Positions 5,083-5,205 of a DNA stretch of 5,205 nt are shown piece after piece. Position 1 is the stretch's first letter. Each line of letters starts with the position of its first letter. Under the pieces are notes generated by a model that saw nothing but the letters and a program-made list of their open reading frames with translations, was not told the origin of the DNA and did no database searches. This DNA comes from Desulfurococcales archaeon. GTDB lineage: Archaea; Thermoproteota; Thermoprotei_A; Sulfolobales; NBVN01. The DNA lies in contig JAGGUC010000079.1 in the NCBI GenBank assembly GCA_021158735.1, forward strand, positions 1 to 5,205, in the 5' to 3' direction. Made by a program: the position numbers and the translations under genes.

Positions 5083-5205
5083 TTTTACTTAACTAACCAG
5101 TACTTCCTCAATGCTAACCCAGTACTACCATCAGTGAAGCTTCCTGACAAGGAGCTATCGAGTAGAAACATAAAAAGGATCTCTAAGGGATGTTATTGGG
5201 CTTTA
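5083..5205. other. Intergenic right edge, no gene seen
   Basis: No convincing open frame on either strand. Near-copies AACCAGTACTTCC (5095) and AACCCAGTACTACC (5116) lie about 21 nt apart upstream of the AIM24 promoter; their meaning is unknown. ACATAAAAAGG (5168-5178) on the plus strand could be the TATA box of a gene that begins at or past the window end (an ATG occurs at 5190), but the spacing is poor. Confidence 0.3.

Overview
The window looks like a piece of a thermophilic archaeal chromosome, most likely Thermoproteota (Crenarchaeota). Several genes have TATA-like boxes about 24-26 nt ahead of, or just before, the start codon (leaderless or very short leaders). GTG and TTG starts are common, and Shine-Dalgarno sites are of the GGTG/GGAG type. 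NadE is the short, NH3-dependent archaeal form. The lineage is inferred from style, not from a database match.

Layout: (1) 1-515 is a decayed segment. It holds the broken remains of a family 2 glycosyltransferase on the minus strand, recognisable in three successive reading frames and containing a 22-bp inverted repeat. Facing it on the plus strand is a 21-codon open stretch behind a good promoter. (2) 508-1389 (minus) is an intact NodB-type polysaccharide deacetylase, translationally coupled to the dead glycosyltransferase. Just upstream, 1411-1581 (minus) is a 56-codon open stretch that may be the C-terminal remnant of another glycosyltransferase. Together these look like a worn surface-glycan cassette. 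(3) 1612-1905 (minus) is a small protein with a possible thioredoxin-like fold but no cysteines. (4) 2070-2900 (plus) is nadE, NAD+ synthetase, ending 1 bp from the convergent DUF1028 gene (2902-3537, minus). (5) 3592-4299 (minus) is an unrecognised six-helix membrane protein, and about 4397-5041 (minus) is an AIM24/TIGR00266 family protein. These two are separated by a hairpin plus T-tract terminator and a new promoter, so they are probably separate transcripts. The right edge (5051-5205) is mostly intergenic.

Only nadE has a firm biochemical assignment. I do not see a new defence or mobile system. The most informative part is the left end: an unannotated glycosyltransferase pseudogene, the near-perfect hairpin inside it, and the apparent junction of two truncated convergent genes.
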